8,132 bases of DNA from Bordetella parapertussis. GTDB lineage: Bacteria > Pseudomonadota > Gammaproteobacteria > Burkholderiales > Burkholderiaceae_C. Positions 1-5,933 of this stretch are shown here, in pieces. Positions within the stretch are counted from its first letter, which is position 1; each line of letters opens with the position of its first letter. A program made the translations under genes and the position numbers. The DNA is taken from the NCBI GenBank assembly GCA_945870575.1, contig CAMBSK010000053.1, forward strand, positions 1 through 8,132. Direction: 5' to 3'. The notes beneath the pieces were generated by a model. It worked only from the letters and a program-made list of their open reading frames with translations, did not search any database and was not told the DNA's origin.

Positions 1-27
1 ATTGAACTGCGTATCAAGCAGTTCAAT
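1..27 (-). terminator. Hairpin at the cca stop codon, possible terminator
   Basis: Bases 1-10 (ATTGAACTGC) and 18-27 (GCAGTTCAAT) are perfect reverse complements around a 7-base loop. The 3' end of cca, including its TGA (complement of 23-25), lies inside the right arm. The position fits a transcription end or 3'-protecting hairpin for the minus-strand cca transcript. Whether a T-run follows cannot be seen because the window ends here. The stem is only half GC, so an intrinsic terminator is plausible but not shown. Confidence 0.5.
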
Positions 28-1258
28 CCGCACGCAACACTGAGTGTTGAGAAATCGCTTTGACACGCGCGTGCTCTATGCGCTTGCCTATGTCTATGCC
101 ACAGAGCCCTTGTTCCATGGCTTGTGCAGAAATCTGCGCCGAATCGACCGACAGCGCGGCGATCAATAAAGCTTGCAATCGCGCAGACTGCGGGTAACTG
201 CGGTCTTGCAAACCGAGCCGACCGCGCGCATCGCATTCGCAGGCTTGCAGCGCCCACGCAAAACGCTCCGGGCGTCGCAGCGCGTCGCATCTGGTCAAAA
301 GCCGCAAAACAGCTTCTGCACCCAAAGACTGCGACGCGTGTATGTTGCCGTGTTCGCGCGCCACCACTTCAGCCAGTTCTTTGCAATGCACCGGCACGCG
401 CCAGCGCTCGCACAGACTGCGCAATAGTTTGACGCTGCGTTCCTCGTGCCCGATGTGGCGCGGTAGTTTGTCGGCGGCGGTTGTGCCTTTGCCCAGGTCG
501 TGGCACAGCGCGGCAAAGCGCACTTCCAATGGCGCATCCGCTTTGGCGGTTTGTTCTAACACCATTTCCAGATGCACACCGGTGTCAATTTCCGGGTGGT
601 GTTCGGCGGTTTGTGGCACGCCATACAAACGGTCAACCTCGGGCAACAAAATTTTCAATGCGCCGCAGTCGCGCAACACCTGCAACATGCGCGAAGGCTG
701 AGTCGCCATCAATCCTTTGGACAGTTCTTGCCAGACGCGTTCGCTGACCAGTGCGTCCACTTCACCTGCGGCCACCATGTCTTGCATCAGCGCAATGGTT
801 TGCTCAGCCACTTTGAATTCGGGAAAGCGCGCCGCAAAACGTGCGACACGCAGTATGCGCACCGGGTCTTCGCGAAACGCATCCGTCACATGCCGCAACA
901 CCTTGTGTTGCAAATCCTCTTGCCCCCCGTAAGGGTCGATCAACCTGCCGTCGTCGGCTTGGGCGATGGCGTTGATGCTCAGGTCACGCCGCGCCAGGTC
1001 TTCTTCTAAGGTGACTTCAGGCGAGGCGTGCACCACAAAGCCTTTGTAGCCGGGCGCAGTTTTGCGCTCGGTGCGTGCCAGTGCGTACTCCTCGTGGGTG
1101 CGCGGGTGCAAAAACACCGGAAAGTCTTTACCCACCGGCGTGAAGCCCGCTTGCACCATCGCTTCGGGCGTGCTGCCCACCACCACCCAGTCGCGGTCCG
1201 ACCCGCTGAGGCCTAGCAAGGCATCGCGCACAGCGCCGCCGACCAGATAGGTTTTCAA
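23..1258 (-). CDS. cca: CCA tRNA nucleotidyltransferase (multifunctional, HD-domain type)
   Basis: Adds or repairs the 3'-terminal CCA of tRNAs in the cytoplasm, using CTP and ATP without a nucleic-acid template. The 411 residues match the length and layout of E. coli Cca (412). The N-terminal class II nucleotidyltransferase head has the opening LVGGAVRD (5-12), the metal-binding DRD (Asp21, Asp23) and RRDLSIN (90-96). The neck and body follow (EDPVRILRVARFAAR). A C-terminal HD phosphohydrolase domain carries HDLGKG (His253-Asp254), which in E. coli gives phosphatase and 2',3'-cyclic phosphodiesterase activity. The start is a TTG. It is chosen because MKTYLVGGAVRDALLG aligns with the E. coli N-terminus from its first residue and no ATG fits. 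I see no clear Shine-Dalgarno sequence. The upstream gene's TAA ends 3 bases before this TTG, so translational coupling in a two-gene operon is likely. Confidence 0.97.
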   Translation of the reverse strand: MKTYLVGGAVRDALLGLSGSDRDWVVVGSTPEAMVQAGFTPVGKDFPVFLHPRTHEEYALARTERKTAPGYKGFVVHASPEVTLEEDLARRDLSINAIAQADDGRLIDPYGGQEDLQHKVLRHVTDAFREDPVRILRVARFAARFPEFKVAEQTIALMQDMVAAGEVDALVSERVWQELSKGLMATQPSRMLQVLRDCGALKILLPEVDRLYGVPQTAEHHPEIDTGVHLEMVLEQTAKADAPLEVRFAALCHDLGKGTTAADKLPRHIGHEERSVKLLRSLCERWRVPVHCKELAEVVAREHGNIHASQSLGAEAVLRLLTRCDALRRPERFAWALQACECDARGRLGLQDRSYPQSARLQALLIAALSVDSAQISAQAMEQGLCGIDIGKRIEHARVKAISQHSVLRAD

Positions 1259-1261
1259 GGC

Positions 1262-1669
1262 TTATGCCGCATCCGCGTTGAACACTTTGTCCACTGGCAT
1301 TTGCATGGCGTTGGCGAGTTGATTGGTTTTACCCGCCAGCGCAATCACTCGCAGCAAATCCGCATGCTGGGCGCTGGTCATGCCCTTGGCTTTGGCCGCT
1401 GCCGTGTGCGAATGCACGCAATAAGCGCAGGCGTTGGTGACTGACACGGCGATGTAAATCAATTCCTTGGTCAAGGGGTCTAGCGCCGACGGCGTGGCCA
1501 TGACAGCCTTGACTTCGCGCCAGGTGTTTTCCAGCAAGTCCGGGTCAAACGCCAGGTAGATCCACATGTGGTTAATGAAATCGCTGTTGCGGGTTTGCCG
1601 TATATCGTCAAACACGGCTTTGACGCGCGGGTTATCTTCGGGGTGTTCGGTGGGTTTGAGGGTACTCAT
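1262..1669 (-). CDS. Carboxymuconolactone decarboxylase / AhpD-like family protein
   Basis: A 135-residue, mostly helical protein of the AhpD-like superfamily. The family signature is present: Glu69 in the helix LTKELIYIAV, then Cys81-x-x-Cys84-x-x-x-His88 (CAYCVHSH). In AhpD this CxxC/His set forms the peroxidase-type redox centre that recycles alkyl hydroperoxide reductase. In true carboxymuconolactone decarboxylases the cysteines are usually absent. A thiol redox or peroxidase role is therefore more likely than decarboxylation, but the substrate cannot be read from the sequence. There is no signal peptide, so it is cytosolic. It is the first gene of a probable operon with cca and is divergent from the haloacetate dehalogenase gene, with 115 bases between the start codons. 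The ATG at 1669 has no strong ribosome binding site. Confidence 0.88.
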   Translation of the reverse strand: MSTLKPTEHPEDNPRVKAVFDDIRQTRNSDFINHMWIYLAFDPDLLENTWREVKAVMATPSALDPLTKELIYIAVSVTNACAYCVHSHTAAAKAKGMTSAQHADLLRVIALAGKTNQLANAMQMPVDKVFNADAA

Positions 1670-1784
1670 GCAGGGCTTTCATTTTGCGCAGAAACAGTGT
1701 GTCATGTTAATTGGTGCCAAGCGTGGCATAAAATTTCCCTGGACACTGACTCCACAAGCTATTTGCTGTTTTACTGGACACGCC
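1670..1784. promoter_or_regulatory. Divergent intergenic region with repeated CTGGACAC
   Basis: This 115-base gap separates the AhpD-like gene (minus) from the dehalogenase gene (plus) and must hold any promoter specific to either. It is AT-richer than the flanking genes, for example around 1728-1736 (CATAAAATT). The octamer CTGGACAC occurs at 1739-1746 and again at 1774-1781, 35 bases apart. The second copy ends 3 bases before the dehalogenase ATG and includes its only Shine-Dalgarno-like bases (GGA at 1776-1778). I found no -35/-10 pair with good spacing on either strand. A regulator site is possible but unproven. Confidence 0.35.
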
Positions 1785-2672
1785 ATGACACTTTTCCCTG
1801 GCTTTACGCACAAGCGTATCCGCACCGAATCGGCGGTGATCAATACGGTTTACACCGGTCAGGGCGAGCCTGTGTTGTTGTTACACGGTTATCCGCAAAC
1901 CATGGCGTGCTGGCACAAGATTGCACCGCAGCTCGCCAAACACTACAGCGTGGTGTGCGCTGATTTGCGCGGTTACGGCGGCTCCTCTAAACCCAAGGGT
2001 TTGCCCGACCATTCCAATTATTCCAAGCGCGCCATGGCGCAGGACATGGTCGAAGTCATGGCCAAACTGGGCCATGAGCGGTTTCACCTGGTCGGGCACG
2101 ACCGCGGCGCGCGCGTCTCTCACCGCCTGGCCAAAGACCATGGCGAGCGGGTGCAGACATTGACCTTGCTGGATATCTCGCCGACATTGAAAATGTTCGA
2201 GAGCACCGACATGCAATTCGCCACTGCCTACTACCATTGGTTTCAGATGCTGCAACCCGCGCCCATTCCCGAGAAGATGTTGCAAGGCCTGGTGCCTTTC
2301 AACATACTGGGCATGGTCGGGCGTTCCAAGCCGGATTTGTCGGCTTTCTCCAAAGAGGCTTTGGCTGAATACGTCAAGGTGTACCAGGACCCCAAGGCCG
2401 TACACGCGGGTTGCGAAGACTACCGGGCCGCGGGCAGCATAGACTTGCAGCACGACAGACAGGACAAGCGCCGCAAATTGAAAATGCCGTTGCTGGTGCT
2501 ATGGGGCAAACACGGTGTGATTGAACGCTTGTTCGATTGTCTGGCTGACTGGCGCGAAGTGGCCACCGATGTGCGCGGTAAAGCCATGGCTTGCGGACAC
2601 TTCATACCTGAAGAAAAGCCGCAGGAGACTTTGAAAGAGATACAGCGTTTTATCAGCGCTTATCCGCTGTAA
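1785..2672 (+). CDS. Haloacetate (fluoroacetate) dehalogenase, alpha/beta hydrolase fold
   Basis: Predicted to hydrolyse haloacetates to glycolate plus halide through an aspartyl-ester intermediate in the cytoplasm. The 295 residues match the fluoroacetate dehalogenase family in length and fold. The oxyanion-loop motif HGYPQT is at 34-39. The nucleophile elbow GHDRGAR (104-110) gives Asp106 with the carboxylate-binding Arg107 and Arg110. The acid is Asp130 (LLDISPT), the base His272 (CGHFIPEE), and the halide pocket His151, Trp152 and Tyr213. These match Asp110, Arg111, Arg114, Asp134, His280, His155, Trp156 and Tyr219 of the Rhodopseudomonas palustris enzyme, as I recall its published numbering. 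The frame is open upstream to 1566, but that part overlaps the AhpD-like gene. The ATG at 1785 gives the family's normal N-terminus, with a weak GGA six bases upstream. Chloroacetate or another small 2-halo acid could be the real substrate, and epoxide hydrolase relatives are less likely given the HW/Y set. Confidence 0.9.
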   Translation: MTLFPGFTHKRIRTESAVINTVYTGQGEPVLLLHGYPQTMACWHKIAPQLAKHYSVVCADLRGYGGSSKPKGLPDHSNYSKRAMAQDMVEVMAKLGHERFHLVGHDRGARVSHRLAKDHGERVQTLTLLDISPTLKMFESTDMQFATAYYHWFQMLQPAPIPEKMLQGLVPFNILGMVGRSKPDLSAFSKEALAEYVKVYQDPKAVHAGCEDYRAAGSIDLQHDRQDKRRKLKMPLLVLWGKHGVIERLFDCLADWREVATDVRGKAMACGHFIPEEKPQETLKEIQRFISAYPL

Positions 2673-2726
2673 ACCCAATCATGGCGGGTGGCATTTCAAA
2701 CGCGCCAGCCCAGGTCTTTGTTCGAT
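2673..2726. other. Short gap between convergent genes
   Basis: These 54 bases separate the 3' ends of the dehalogenase (plus) and the amidohydrolase (minus). I see only weak, imperfect pairing (GGGTGGC near 2685 with GCCAGCCC near 2705, one bulge) and no T-run. No clear terminator is present for either gene. Confidence 0.4.
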
Positions 2727-3599
2727 TCAAGGCGCTTTGACAGCAGAACCTGGCTGGCCAAACAGGCGTTGCGCATTTCGGTAAGCGATGTTGCGGGCCA
2801 AATCGGGCGGCAGGCTGGCCAGCCAGTCCTGCGCTTCCCGCGTTAAGTTATCAACTTGGCTCCAGCGCGAGGGTATCCAAGTGTCCGAGCCATACACAAA
2901 ACGGTCCGGAAAACGCAGAAGCAGGGAGCGCCATTCATCCGACAAACCGTTGCCCACACCCGAGCGGTAAGACAACTCACCGTACAAGCGCGGATAACGC
3001 TCGAGCAACTCGGCCACTTTGGCCGCAGGCTCGACCATGCCCGTGTGGGCCCAAAGTATGCGCGCGCCCGGCTGAAAACCGAACAGCTGTTCGATGGCAG
3101 ATGCATCTGAATGCGCCATCATCCATAGCTCGTGTTTGATCGCCAAAGCGGCCAGGCCGCGCATCACCGGGGTATCGACTTCGTGGCCGTCGACATGAAA
3201 TTCACCGATGCCGTGGTAAATGCCGCGCTTGAGTTCTTGTTCCAGAAACGGCAAGGTGTCCGGGTCTTTGTACCAGCTGCTGCGCTCCTCGCCCCAGCTT
3301 GAGAGGTCGCGGGTTTTACGGTAAGGCCGCACAAACGGAATAAAGCGTTGCGGGTAGGCGGTGTGCAACAGCAAGGTGCCGTCATTGGGAGTGCTCGACA
3401 CAATGGCTGTACCTATGCCGGCACCATCCAAAATTTTCAAAGCCGCTTCAGGCGTGTAGGCCGAGGTAGCGCCTACGCTGAAATGCACATGGGCATCAAA
3501 CAGCGGTAAGGGTTCACGCGCAAACGCGACACAGTAAGTCAGCAGCACTGCCGCGCTGATGCTTTTGAAAACAGCGGTTCGGCTGCAAGTTAAAGCCAT
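2727..3599 (-). CDS. Exported amidohydrolase, TIM-barrel metal-dependent hydrolase
   Basis: A 290-residue member of the amidohydrolase-2/COG2159 superfamily, which includes decarboxylases, lactonases and other hydrolases. The substrate cannot be assigned. Residues 1-27 form a signal peptide: a basic start, the hydrophobic run ISAAVLLTYCVAFA, and a likely cut after Ala25-Phe-Ala27. The mature enzyme should therefore be periplasmic. Barrel metal-ligand candidates are His37-x-His39 (DAHVH), Glu133 (GEFH), His163 (MMAHSD), His185 (WAHTG) and Asp239 (YGSDTW), in the usual strand order. The start at 3599 is preferred over an ATG 9 codons upstream, because a good AAAGGA lies six bases before it and it begins the signal peptide directly. 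The nearest upstream gene on the same strand is the epimerase, 87 bases away. The 3' end faces the dehalogenase. Confidence 0.87.
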   Translation of the reverse strand: MALTCSRTAVFKSISAAVLLTYCVAFAREPLPLFDAHVHFSVGATSAYTPEAALKILDGAGIGTAIVSSTPNDGTLLLHTAYPQRFIPFVRPYRKTRDLSSWGEERSSWYKDPDTLPFLEQELKRGIYHGIGEFHVDGHEVDTPVMRGLAALAIKHELWMMAHSDASAIEQLFGFQPGARILWAHTGMVEPAAKVAELLERYPRLYGELSYRSGVGNGLSDEWRSLLLRFPDRFVYGSDTWIPSRWSQVDNLTREAQDWLASLPPDLARNIAYRNAQRLFGQPGSAVKAP

Positions 3600-3605
3600 G
3601 GGGGT

Positions 3606-3611
3606 TCCTTT
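3606..3611 (-). promoter_or_regulatory. Ribosome binding site deciding the amidohydrolase start
   Basis: On the minus strand these bases read AAAGGA, six bases before the ATG at 3599. This is the clearest Shine-Dalgarno sequence in the window and supports the 290-residue form over the longer one starting at 3626. Confidence 0.7.
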
Positions 3612-3686
3612 GAAAACTGAAAGCACTCTGAACAGGCGAACAGCGGTGGCTAAGCCGGTGAATGAAAAAACGGTTTGTCAGCATGA

Positions 3687-4583
3687 CTAGGTTGGCAGGG
3701 CAAACACGCTGTCCAGCCTGGCGGCTGTCGCTACACCCAGTTCGACCAGGCCGGGCAATTCGCCAGAAGCAATATTGTCAACTTGCATGGAGGCCAGGTT
3801 GTCGCGGCTCATCAGCGGCGGGCCGGGCAGCATCTCCATCACCAAGGCCTGTAAATAAGCCATGGCCTCGGGCAAAGCCAATACCGGGCGCGGGTGACCT
3901 GCCCAGCGGCCTGCGTGCTGCACCAGCTCTTTCAGCGTGAAAATTTGCGGCCCAGCCAATTCGTAAATTTGTCCTACGGTGTCGCGCTGTTGCAATGCAT
4001 GAACCATGGCTTGTGCCACATCCTGTACCCACACCGGTTGAAAACGGGTGTGCGCACCGGCCAGCGGCACCAAGGGTGCAATGGCTTGCAAGCGAGCAAA
4101 CAAATTGATGAAGGCGTCGTCTGCGCCGAAGATGACGCCGGGGCGCAACACCGTCAGTTGCAAACCGTGAACCACCTCGGACTGCAACGCGGCTTCGCCT
4201 TGCGCCTTGCTGCGCTGGTAAAGCGAAGGACCTTGTTGATCGGCACCGAGTGCGCTGACATGCAGCATGCGCTGAACCCCAGCTTGTACACAGGCATGTG
4301 CGATCTGGCGCGGCAGTTGCACATGCACTTTGTCAAAAGATGCCCGGTCGCCGTGCAGTATGGCGACCAGATTCACCACGGCGTCATGGCCGTGCACCAG
4401 CGTAGCAAGTGCTTGCGGGTCGTGCACATCGGCTTGCACCACGGTGACAAAGGGCAGCATTTGTACCGAACGTGCCGGCAAGCGGCGCGTGGCCACGGTC
4501 ACATGAATACCGGCGCGATTCAGCGCCTCGCAGACATGGCGTCCGACAAAACCTGTGCCACCTAAAACGAGAACATTTTTCAT
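3687..4583 (-). CDS. NAD(P)-binding epimerase/dehydratase, complex I NDUFA9-like
   Basis: A 298-residue atypical short-chain dehydrogenase. The Rossmann nucleotide-binding motif GGTGFVG spans 8-14. Further motifs are NLVAIL (71-76), HVSALGA (108-114), the catalytic-type Tyr122-x3-Lys126 (YQRSK) and LRPGVIFGADD (146-156). This pattern is typical of the bacterial NDUFA9-like group, named for similarity to a mitochondrial complex I accessory subunit. The bacterial proteins are usually annotated as NAD-dependent epimerase/dehydratase with unproven substrate. There is no signal peptide. The frame is open to an ATG at 4676, but that form would add 31 non-family residues and overlap tal by 19 bases. 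The ATG at 4583 places the Rossmann strand at the N-terminus as expected. No Shine-Dalgarno precedes it; a TACAGT ends 7 bases upstream. Divergent from tal with a 74-base gap. Confidence 0.88.
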   Translation of the reverse strand: MKNVLVLGGTGFVGRHVCEALNRAGIHVTVATRRLPARSVQMLPFVTVVQADVHDPQALATLVHGHDAVVNLVAILHGDRASFDKVHVQLPRQIAHACVQAGVQRMLHVSALGADQQGPSLYQRSKAQGEAALQSEVVHGLQLTVLRPGVIFGADDAFINLFARLQAIAPLVPLAGAHTRFQPVWVQDVAQAMVHALQQRDTVGQIYELAGPQIFTLKELVQHAGRWAGHPRPVLALPEAMAYLQALVMEMLPGPPLMSRDNLASMQVDNIASGELPGLVELGVATAARLDSVFALPT

Positions 4584-4645
4584 AGACAGGACTGTAGCCT
4601 GAATGCCGCTGCGAATAGCTGTGGCTTGCACAAATACCTGTTGGC

Positions 4646-4651
4646 GATAAT
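4646..4651 (+). promoter_or_regulatory. Putative -10 element of tal (possible leaderless start)
   Basis: GATAAT matches the sigma-70 -10 consensus at five of six bases. It ends six bases before the tal ATG at 4658, so the expected start of transcription falls on or next to the A of the ATG. The best -35-like hexamer, TTGCAC at 4626-4631, is only 14 bases away, shorter than the usual 16-18, so the promoter call is tentative. Confidence 0.45.
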
Positions 4652-4657
4652 CGGGGA

Positions 4658-5605
4658 ATGAACCAACTCGACGCATTAAAGCAATTCACCACCGTGGTGG
4701 CCGACACCGGCGACTTCCAGCAGATCAGCCGCTTTCAGCCTCAGGACGCGACCACCAACCCTTCGCTGATTCTGAAGGCGGTGCAAATGCCGGCCTACCA
4801 GCAGTTGTTACAAGACACGCTGGCGCTGCACGCCGGTGCGCAGCTGGACGTGGTCATGGACCATTTGCTGGTGCGCTTCGGTTGCAGCATTCTGGCGCTG
4901 ATTCCCGGGCGCGTGTCCACTGAGGTGGATGCACGCCTGAGTTTTGACACCGACGCCACGGTGGCGCGCGCGCAGCGCATCATTGGCCTGTACCAGGCGC
5001 AAGGCATAGACAAGGCGCGGGTGCTGATCAAAATTGCGGCTACCTGGGAAGGCATTCAGGCGGCGGCGCAACTGGAACGCGCAGGCATACACACCAATTT
5101 GACTTTGCTGTTTTCCTTTGCCCAGGCCGTGGCCTGCGGCGACGCCGGGGTGAAACTGATTTCGCCTTTTGTTGGACGCATTCACGACTGGTACAAAAAA
5201 TCCGCCGGGGCGCAGTGGGACGAGGCAGCCAACGCCGGTGCTAACGACCCAGGCGTGCAAAGCGTGCGCCGCATTTACAACCATTACAAAAAACACGGTA
5301 TCGCCACCGAAGTCATGGGCGCGAGTTTTCGCAATATTGGCCAAATCATTGCGCTGGCCGGTTGCGATTTGCTGACCATCAGCCCGGACTTGCTGGCGCA
5401 ATTGCAAGCCGAACAGACCCCTGTGCAGCAGGCTTTGAGCGCAGACCAGGCCGGACACATGGACTTGCCTGCACTGCATTTAGACCAGGCCGGCTTCAGG
5501 TTCGCCATGAACGAAGACGCCATGGCCGGGGACAAATTGTCGGAAGGCATACGCGCGTTTTGTGCGGATGCGCTCAAGCTCGACAAGTTATTGCACACAG
5601 CCTGA
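4658..5605 (+). CDS. tal: Transaldolase
   Basis: Transfers a dihydroxyacetone unit from sedoheptulose 7-phosphate to glyceraldehyde 3-phosphate in the non-oxidative pentose phosphate pathway, in the cytoplasm. The 315 residues form a class I aldolase-type TIM barrel aligning along its length with E. coli TalB (317). The Schiff-base lysine is Lys125 in [11 protein letters not shown]. Other active-site positions line up as Asp16, Asn34 (TTNPS), Glu89 (STEVDAR), Thr149 ([11 protein letters not shown]), Ser169 and Arg174 (LISPFVGR), equivalent to TalB Asp17, Asn35, Glu96, Thr156, Ser176 and Arg181. The ATG at 4658 is supported by N-terminal agreement with TalB. Only GGGGA directly abutting the ATG resembles a ribosome site, which is too close to work normally. 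Divergent from the NDUFA9-like gene; its 3' end meets a small minus-strand gene 6 bases away. Confidence 0.97.
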   Translation: MNQLDALKQFTTVVADTGDFQQISRFQPQDATTNPSLILKAVQMPAYQQLLQDTLALHAGAQLDVVMDHLLVRFGCSILALIPGRVSTEVDARLSFDTDATVARAQRIIGLYQAQGIDKARVLIKIAATWEGIQAAAQLERAGIHTNLTLLFSFAQAVACGDAGVKLISPFVGRIHDWYKKSAGAQWDEAANAGANDPGVQSVRRIYNHYKKHGIATEVMGASFRNIGQIIALAGCDLLTISPDLLAQLQAEQTPVQQALSADQAGHMDLPALHLDQAGFRFAMNEDAMAGDKLSEGIRAFCADALKLDKLLHTA

Positions 5606-5617
5606 AAGGTTTCAGGC
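5600..5617. terminator. Inverted repeat between two convergent stop codons
   Basis: Bases 5600-5607 (GCCTGAAA) and 5610-5617 (TTTCAGGC) are perfect reverse complements around GG. The TGA of tal (5603-5605) lies in the left arm, and the TGA of the minus-strand small gene (complement of 5612-5614) sits symmetrically in the right arm. It could act as a bidirectional 3'-end hairpin. With only two central bases the inner pairs must open, and there is no T-run, so classic intrinsic termination is doubtful. Confidence 0.45.
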
Positions 5618-5833
5618 CAGCAGGTCGATGCGCAGGCCTTTGTCAAATTGCAGGCGCGGGTGTTTAACCCGCCGCACAGGCACGCTGTTCCAGCGCACCA
5701 GCGCTTGAGACTGCGTGCGCTCCAGCAGCGGCAGGGTGGCCGAGTCGCCGGGTCGGTTCATCAGCCGCAGGTTTTCAGGCGGCCGCTGCGGACGTATTTC
5801 TTGTAGCTCAATAAATTTCACTTGCGTATTCAA
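5612..5833 (-). CDS. Small hypothetical protein, possibly a gene remnant
   Basis: An open frame of up to 73 codons that I do not recognise. From about residue 14 onward it uses the window's strong GC-ending codons (CTG, GTG, GCC, CGC, AAC), as real genes here do, so coding is likely. The protein is basic and arginine-rich, with no signal peptide, membrane segment or cysteine. The start is uncertain. The 5'-most option is TTG at 5833, GTG at 5821 is next, and the first ATG is at 5761, leaving 49 residues. None has a clear ribosome site. The first dozen codons are AT-rich and run into an AT-rich upstream tract. It may be a genuine small gene or the 3' remnant of a longer gene whose 5' part was lost. 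It converges on tal with stops 6 bases apart. Confidence 0.5.
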   Translation of the reverse strand: MNTQVKFIELQEIRPQRPPENLRLMNRPGDSATLPLLERTQSQALVRWNSVPVRRVKHPRLQFDKGLRIDLLA

Positions 5834-5933
5834 TGAATTTGAAAGTACGCAAATAGTAATTGATAAAAACCTTAAATTAAACTTTTAAATTAAAAATTCA
5901 GAAGATTCCCAGGTTTTATGCGGCACAAAGTAG
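5834..5933. promoter_or_regulatory. AT-rich intergenic tract, possible promoter of the small gene
   Basis: This stretch lies downstream of the ChaN-like gene and upstream of the small minus-strand gene. The part around 5836-5900 is far richer in A and T than anything else in the window. TTAAATTAAA occurs at 5872-5881 and 5885-5894, a 13-base period. On the minus strand TACTAT (complement near 5848-5853) could be a -10, but the matching -35 position is poor. Upstream-element or nucleoid-protein binding is possible. No hairpin terminator for the ChaN-like gene was found. Confidence 0.35.
5872..5894. repeat. 13-base-period direct repeat of TTAAATTAAA
   Basis: Two exact copies of TTAAATTAAA start at 5872 and 5885, separated by 3 bases. 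They lie in the AT-rich tract upstream of the small minus-strand gene. In such low-complexity sequence chance recurrence is a real possibility. Confidence 0.5.

Noticed and set aside
1566..1784. In-frame upstream extension of the dehalogenase (73 more residues)
   Set aside because: It overlaps the AhpD-like gene antisense, has no family similarity, and the ATG at 1785 gives the standard N-terminus.
1881..2453. 190-codon minus-strand frame opposite the dehalogenase
   Set aside because: The opposite frame carries all catalytic motifs; this one has no recognisable domain.
2641..2671. TACAGCG/CGCTGTA inverted repeat at the end of the dehalogenase gene
   Set aside because: It lies inside the coding region with a 17-base loop and no T-run; probably chance.
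3894..4565. 223-codon plus-strand frame opposite the NDUFA9-like gene
   Set aside because: Antisense shadow; no motifs and no plausible start context.
4584..4676. 31-residue N-terminal extension of the NDUFA9-like protein
   Set aside because: It would overlap the start of tal and place non-family sequence before the Rossmann strand.
4808..5479. 223-codon minus-strand frame opposite tal
   Set aside because: Antisense shadow of a conserved transaldolase.
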